The notes under the pieces were generated by a model. That model was not told the origin of the DNA and searched no databases. It saw nothing but the letters and a program-made list of their open reading frames with translations. The position numbers and the translations under genes were made by a program. A stretch of DNA of 17,442 bases from an uncultured Oscillospiraceae bacterium (GTDB lineage Bacteria; Bacillota; Clostridia; Oscillospirales; Oscillospiraceae): the NCBI GenBank assembly GCA_910588625.1, contig CAJUQN010000059.1, forward strand, positions 1 through 17,442, read 5' to 3'. The stretch's first letter is position 1. Every line of letters begins with the position of its first letter. Positions 13,811-17,442 of this stretch are shown here, one piece after another.

Positions 13811-13915
13811 ATGTCGGCAATTCTGGAAGATTTAGCTCAGGCAGACAGCCCGCTGGTGGTACTGGTGGGGAACAACATGGATGAGAATTCAAAGGGAGCA
13901 ACAGGAAGGAAATGA
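13811..13915 (+). CDS. Possible small ORF of unknown function (34 aa)
   Basis: ATG 13811 opens a frame MSAILEDLAQADSPLVVLVGNN, ending at TGA 13913-13915. A GGAAGGA about 11 bases upstream would be a poorly spaced ribosome binding site. I do not recognise it and there is no predicted membrane segment or metal motif. It directly follows the hairpin at the end of the feo operon. It may be a random frame; the only reasons to list it are the plausible composition and its position. Confidence 0.2.
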   Translation: MSAILEDLAQADSPLVVLVGNNMDENSKGATGRK

Positions 13916-14136
13916 AATACATCTGTTGTGAAAAAGTGAGGTGGCACATCGTTGTCCCGGCTTCCTTTCATTTCTTGTCGGAGCGGGGCTGGGATGCGAG
14001 GGAGCAGACCAGCCGCTGCCATCGGTGTGGTTTGTGCGTCATGGGACGGTAGGAGGGGCGTCACATCTGGCGCCCTGCGGAGTCAAGGCGGTGACAAATG
14101 TTGTCTGTTGAGCACCCTCGCTCCCTCTTGGGACGC
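13916..14136. other. Gap without recognisable gene
   Basis: I see no supported gene, promoter or repeat in this stretch beyond an 8-base inverted pair (GAGGGAGC near 13998, GCTCCCTC near 14120). It separates the convergent feo operon and PepSY gene. Confidence 0.4.
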
Positions 14137-14173
14137 GAGAAAAAGAGGGGGCGGCCTTCGAAAGGGCCGCCCC
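14137..14173 (-). terminator. Terminator of the PepSY gene
   Basis: GGGGCGGCC (14148-14156) pairs with GGCCGCCCC (14165-14173). Read on the minus strand, the stem is followed by CTCTTTTTCTC. It lies 21 bases after the end of the minus-strand gene. Confidence 0.85.
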
Positions 14174-14193
14174 GTTGATATTATCAATTGAAT

Positions 14194-14979
14194 TTAGTCC
14201 CGCCGCTCGATCTCCCGGCTGATAATCTTCCCTGTCCTGGCGTTAATCTTATACTCATATTCCATTGACCCGGCGTAAAACTCCACTTCATACTCAGGCT
14301 GGCCGTCGTCCCAATCCAGCTTGATCTTTTTGAATGCCGCATTGTTTGCGCTGACCCCCGCATCCGCCAGGGCAATCTCCTTCGCCCGTTCTGCGGTAAT
14401 GGTTTCGCCGCTGCCGGCAGGAGATGGGGTGACAATGAAGTCCTCCAGTTCCCGGTCCGCGCTGAGAATCTTTCCCGTGGCGGCATCAATCTCGTATTCG
14501 TACTCAGATGAACCGCTGTAGAATTCCACATCATACTGGAAACGCCCGTTCTCCCGCTCCAGCTTTACCTTCAGGAATATGGCGTCGCCCGCATTCACAC
14601 CGGCATCCTTCAGGGCGATTTCCTTGGCCCTGTCATCGCTGATGTAGGAACCAGTGCCTCCGTTTTGAGCAAGCATACGGTCCTGAGTGGTAAGCAGGAC
14701 CATCTGGTTGGCAGAGTCATACTGAACATCCAGCCCCATAGCCTCCCCAATGGCGCGGACAGGCGCATAGGTGGTGCCGTTGTAGATGAACACAGGGACC
14801 TGTTTCCCCGTAACATCCTTCGGGATAAAGACTGCCCCATTGATAGAGATTCCGACACCGTCCTCCACCTCAATGGTCCGGTTGGAGGCCGCAAAAGCGG
14901 TCATGCAAAGGCATACAAGCAGCAGCAGCGCCGCGAAGCCAACGCCGAAGCCCTTCCAAAACTCTGTTCTTTTCATCAT
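14194..14979 (-). CDS. Exported stalk-domain protein with two PepSY domains
   Basis: 261 residues. ATG 14979 follows AGGAGGAGCGTTCT; a second ATG is adjacent. Residues 1-31 form a signal peptide (KR, then GVGFAALLLLVCLCMTAFA, cleavage probably after AFA-A). Residues about 35-98 resemble the copper amine oxidase N-terminal or 'stalk' domain (VFIPKDVTGKQVPVFIYNGTTYAPVRAIGEAMGLDVQYD). Two PepSY domains follow: 113-177 and 194-257. They share RAKEIAL-DAGV, then VEFY-GS-EYEY-I-A-TGKI, and are clearly an internal duplication. PepSY domains are extracytoplasmic and linked to peptidase inhibition or envelope sensing. The product is presumably secreted or cell-wall associated; no anchor is visible. 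The gene is monocistronic with its own promoter, structured leader and terminator. The substrate or partner is unknown. Confidence 0.9.
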   Translation of the reverse strand: MMKRTEFWKGFGVGFAALLLLVCLCMTAFAASNRTIEVEDGVGISINGAVFIPKDVTGKQVPVFIYNGTTYAPVRAIGEAMGLDVQYDSANQMVLLTTQDRMLAQNGGTGSYISDDRAKEIALKDAGVNAGDAIFLKVKLERENGRFQYDVEFYSGSSEYEYEIDAATGKILSADRELEDFIVTPSPAGSGETITAERAKEIALADAGVSANNAAFKKIKLDWDDGQPEYEVEFYAGSMEYEYKINARTGKIISREIERRD

Positions 14980-14997
14980 AGAACGCTCCTCCTGTTA

Positions 14998-15077
14998 TGA
15001 AGTTTCCCGCCTCGGTATGTGGCGGGAACGGGTCTGTTATGCGGCTGCCGCACAGACATATATCCTGCATCGCCGCT
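14998..15077 (-). promoter_or_regulatory. Structured 5' leader of the PepSY gene
   Basis: The predicted transcript starts near 15077, giving a leader close to 100 bases. It contains two hairpins: GTCTGT with ACAGAC plus GCGG with CCGC (15032-15057), and TTCCCGCC with GGCGGGAA (15004-15028). Neither is followed by a T-run before the ribosome binding site. They could stabilise the message or form a regulatory leader; no known riboswitch is recognised. Confidence 0.4.
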
Positions 15078-15083
15078 TTTTTT

Positions 15084-15112
15084 ATTATAGCATAAGCGGT
15101 ACATTTTTACAA
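15084..15112 (-). promoter_or_regulatory. Promoter of the PepSY gene
   Basis: On the minus strand: TTGTAA (15112-15107), a 17-base spacer and a perfect TATAAT (15089-15084). It faces the PepSY gene about 100 bases away. Confidence 0.75.
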
Positions 15113-15155
15113 GAAGGAGATGGTCCTCATTCAGGGCAACAGCAATTGAAATTAG

Positions 15156-15848
15156 GCGAAAAGGATATGTCTGTTCTCTGAAAACGAGATGGTTAGCACC
15201 TACACCCTCTACAACATGGTATGGGCTGGCCTGCTTCCGATCAAGGTGACGGAGCTGCCGGAAGCCTTGAAGCGCAAGGGCAGGAAATCCGAGGACAGGG
15301 AGAACAAAAAGCGTTACGGCACAAGCATTTCAGACCGTCCGGAGATCGCCGCCCAGCGTATGGAAGAAGGCCGTTGGGAGGGCGGCGCCGTGGTGGGAAA
15401 GCGGGCCGGCCATGAGGCTGTTGTCCTCACCCTGCTGGAGAAAAAGACGGAGAACTACCTTGCCATCCGCATCCCCGGCAAGACCAGCAAGGCCGTAATG
15501 GACGCCATGGCTGCCCTCCGGGCTGAGTATGGCCAACACTTTCCGCAGGTCTTCAAGACCATTACTGTGGACAACGGCAGCGAGTTTGCCGACTTCGCGC
15601 AGACGGAGGCATGGGGCAGCAAGGTTTTCTTTGCCCACCCTTACGCCTCATGGGAGCGCGCCCAGAACGAGCGGCACAACGGCCTGTTCCGGTCGTTCGT
15701 CCCCAAGGGCGTCTCTATTGAGCTGTTCACCGGTGAGGACATCCTTGCAGCTGCTGACGAGTTGAATGGACGGCCTCGGAGAAAGCTCGGTTACTGTACC
15801 CAGGAGGAACTCTTTGGGGCCTTCCTGGATACTATTTACACAGCCTGA
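15156..15848 (+). pseudogene. IS30-family transposase, N-terminally truncated and active-site mutant
   Basis: The frame is open from just after a stop at 15153-15155; the first ATG is 15189. It begins at MVSTYTLYNMVWAGLL, which in IS30-family proteins lies after the N-terminal helix-turn-helix region, so about 100 residues are missing. The catalytic domain follows: GRWEGGAVVGKR, where the family has WE-x-D-T, so the first catalytic Asp is Gly here (GGC, one base from GAC); then TITVDNGSEFADF (second Asp) and ASWERAQNERHNGLF (Glu). The C-terminus LNGRPRRKLGYCTQEELF is normal. Truncation plus loss of the first Asp mean no active enzyme. The right end of the element is still recognisable near 15930-15956; the left end is lost. 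Confidence 0.85.
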
Positions 15849-15858
15849 CGGCTGCGCC

Positions 15859-15905
15859 AGCCCTGGTCACGGACAGAGCCTACGGCTCCATCCGTGACCA
15901 GGGCT
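15859..15905 (+). other. Long nested hairpin after the IS30 transposase
   Basis: A perfect 15-bp stem (15859-15873 with 15891-15905), a CA/CA internal mismatch, then a 5-bp inner stem GAGCC/GGCTC with a TAC loop: 20 paired positions in 47 bases. It starts 11 bases after the transposase stop and ends 25 bases before the presumed element end. It has no T-run, so it is not a standard terminator. Confidence 0.75.
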
Positions 15906-15929
15906 ATGATGATCTGCTTTCTACCTCGG

Positions 15930-15956
15930 GGTGTCCAACTTGTACTTGCAATTTAG
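15930..15956 (-). repeat. Probable right terminal repeat of the IS30-family element
   Basis: The stretch with GTGTCCAACTTGTACTTGCA and then ATTTAG resembles the right ends of clostridial IS30-family elements (G-rich start, CAACTT, TTGCAATTTA). No matching left repeat was found in the window, in line with the truncated 5' side. Exact boundaries are uncertain. Confidence 0.45.
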
Positions 15957-16009
15957 TGGAACAACTCTCACCATTAGCGGTGTTAAAATTATGCTTACGC
16001 CAAGTAAAT

Positions 16010-16053
16010 AAAAATAGTCCCCCAATGTAATAGGCATTGGGGGACTATTTTTT
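16010..16053. terminator. Strong bidirectional terminator beside cysS
   Basis: A perfect 18-bp stem: 16010-16027 (AAAAATAGTCCCCCAATG) with 16035-16052, with a 7-base loop. The ends are A-rich on one side and T-rich on the other, so it works on both strands. It begins 5 bases past the cysS stop on the minus strand and also blocks transcription from the IS30 side. Confidence 0.92.
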
Positions 16054-16057
16054 GCTC

Positions 16058-17442
16058 CTATATCCTTTTCCAAACCGCCCCGCCGGGCACGTCAGTCACC
16101 TCGATCCCCTGAGCCTTCAACTCGTCCCGAATCCGGTCGGCCTTGGCAAAGTTCTTTGCCTTCTTGGCCTCCGCCCGCTGGAGCACCAATGCGTCGATGG
16201 CCGGGTCCCCCTCGCCCTGGACGGTGAACCCGCCGGAACTGGCCGCGGATTTGGCCTGAGCCGCCTCCTTCTCCCGCAGAGCCGCCGCCTTTTCCAGCAG
16301 AGACAGGGACAGCACCCGGTCAAAGTCCGCCAGCATCGCCCGCTTGGTGGCGTCGTTCACCGGGGTCTTGAGTACATCGTACAGGCAGGTGATGCCCATG
16401 GAGGTGTTCAAATCGTTGCCCACCTGGGTCAAAAACTTCTCCTTGAGCTGGGCCACGGCCTCCTGGTCCACCCCGACCTCCCCGTCCTTGAGGGCGGCCA
16501 CCCGCTTGATGAGCTTGTTGTAAGCCCCGGCGGCGTTGTCCAGGTTTTCCCAGGAGAACACCAGCCCCTTGCGGTAGTGGCTTTGCAGGCAGAAAAACCG
16601 GTAAGCCAGGGGGTCATATCCCTTTTCCTCCAGCAGGGAGACGGTCAAAAACTCCCCCTTGGACTTGGACATCTTGCCGGAATTTGTGTTCAAGTGGTGA
16701 ACGTGGAACCACTGCCGGCACCAAGGATGGCCCAGATAGGCCTCGGACTGGGCAATCTCGTTGGTGTGGTGGGGGAAGGCGTTGTCCACGCCGCCGCAGT
16801 GGAGGTCCAGATACCCCCCATTATACTTCATGGAGATGCAGGAGCACTCGATGTGCCAGCCGGGGTAACCCACCCCCCAGGGGGAATCCCATTTCAACGC
16901 CTGATCCTCAAACTTGGACTTGGTAAACCAGAGGACGAAGTCGTTTTTGTTGCGCTTGTTCTGGTCCTCCTCCACGCCCTCCCGGACGCCCACGGCCAAA
17001 TCCTGCTCGTCGTGGTCGTTGAACACGTAATAATGGTCCAGGGTGGAGGTGTCGAAGTACACGTTGCCCCCGGCCACATAGGCGGAGCCTTTTTCAATGA
17101 GGGCAGACACCACCCGGATGAACTCGTCAATGAGTCCGGTGGCGGGCTGGACCACGTCGGGGGTCTTGATGTTCAGTTTGGCGCAGTCGTCAAAAAAGGC
17201 GTCAGTGTAGAACTTGGCGATGTCCATAACGGACTTCTTCTCCCGCTTGGCTCCCTTGAGCATTTTGTCCTCTCCGGTGTCGGCGTCGGAGGCCAGATGG
17301 CCCACGTCGGTGATGTTCATCACCCGGTTAACGTGGTAGCCCTCGTACCGCAGGAATTTCTCCAGCACGTCCTCCATGATGTAGGAACGCAGGTTGCCGA
17401 TGTGGGCGAAGTGGTAGACGGTGGGGCCGCAGGTGTACATCT
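16058..17442 (-). CDS. cysS: Cysteinyl-tRNA synthetase, 5' end outside the window
   Basis: The enzyme joins cysteine to tRNA-Cys in the cytoplasm. The frame runs off the right edge of the window. The first Met at 17440 is internal, since CysRS proteins have about 25 residues before MYTCGPTVY, so at least the start codon is missing. About 460 residues are present: the Zn ligand Cys in MYTCGPTVY, the HIGH-type motif AHIGNLRSY, GYPGWHIECS with a second Zn Cys, FPHHTNEIAQSEA with the His and Glu ligands, and GKMSKSKG as the KMSKS loop near residue 255. The C-terminal anticodon-binding part ends LKAQGIEVTDVPGGAVWKRI, with TAG at 16058-16060. It looks complete and functional apart from the cut start, and is followed at once by a strong terminator. 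Confidence 0.96.
   Translation of the reverse strand, partial: MYTCGPTVYHFAHIGNLRSYIMEDVLEKFLRYEGYHVNRVMNITDVGHLASDADTGEDKMLKGAKREKKSVMDIAKFYTDAFFDDCAKLNIKTPDVVQPATGLIDEFIRVVSALIEKGSAYVAGGNVYFDTSTLDHYYVFNDHDEQDLAVGVREGVEEDQNKRNKNDFVLWFTKSKFEDQALKWDSPWGVGYPGWHIECSCISMKYNGGYLDLHCGGVDNAFPHHTNEIAQSEAYLGHPWCRQWFHVHHLNTNSGKMSKSKGEFLTVSLLEEKGYDPLAYRFFCLQSHYRKGLVFSWENLDNAAGAYNKLIKRVAALKDGEVGVDQEAVAQLKEKFLTQVGNDLNTSMGITCLYDVLKTPVNDATKRAMLADFDRVLSLSLLEKAAALREKEAAQAKSAASSGGFTVQGEGDPAIDALVLQRAEAKKAKNFAKADRIRDELKAQGIEVTDVPGGAVWKRI

Noticed and set aside
1..17442. A CRISPR array, tRNA gene or intact defence system
   Set aside because: No regularly spaced repeats, no cloverleaf-like sequence and no defence-type genes were seen on either strand.

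Overview
The window looks like a moderately GC-rich (high 50s by eye) chromosomal segment from a gut-type anaerobic Bacillota (Firmicutes), most like Oscillospiraceae/Clostridiales. The evidence is strong AGGAGG-type ribosome binding sites, the feoA-feoA-feoB operon type with a Cys-rich FeoB-associated small protein, a PepSY/stalk-domain exported protein, a YesL-like remnant, and tandem serine-recombinase remnants typical of clostridial integrative elements. I cannot assign a genus. I see no tRNA, rRNA or CRISPR array.

Layout. (1) Positions 1-3500 are a graveyard of mobile DNA. At least three different large serine recombinases survive only as fragments, followed by a decayed metallophosphoesterase gene, an IS630-type transposase N-terminus, a structurally complete IS5-family insertion sequence (2384-3187) inserted next to it, and the N-terminal third of a YesL/DUF624 membrane-protein gene with its promoter and a LacI-type operator. 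(2) 3631-5657 is a lone glycogen synthase gene (glgA) with its own promoter, a leader with a 10-bp inverted repeat, and an unusual 130-residue charged, repetitive N-terminal extension. (3) 5658-6620 has no intact gene: it holds an IS4-like transposase remnant, one very clear terminator and a pair of short direct repeats. (4) 6621-9933 is a two-gene ABC exporter of the MacB/BceAB kind (ATPase plus an 855-residue FtsX-type permease), whose promoter carries 11-bp-spaced direct repeats suggesting an OmpR-type response regulator; no regulator gene is in the window. (5) 9934-10500 contains another IS5-family remnant and unrecognised sequence.

(6) 10504-13723 is the ferrous iron uptake operon: feoA, a second feoA, feoB, and a 46-residue Cys-rich membrane peptide. 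A repeated GTTAG-N6-CTAAC palindrome occurs upstream of the promoter, in the leader and again just before feoB, with a degenerate copy over the -10 box. It is the best regulatory signal in the window and fits a DtxR-type metalloregulator. (7) 14137-15112 is a minus-strand gene for an exported stalk-domain plus double PepSY protein, with a complete promoter, structured leader and terminator. (8) 15156-15956 is the 3' part of an IS30-family element with a damaged catalytic site and a long nested hairpin. (9) 16010-17442 is the 3' end of cysS on the minus strand behind a strong bidirectional terminator.

I found no convincing undescribed multi-gene system. The items most worth follow-up are the feo operator array, the glgA extension, the acidic insertion in FeoB, the apparently leaderless, frameshifted IS5 transposase, and several unexplained hairpins.
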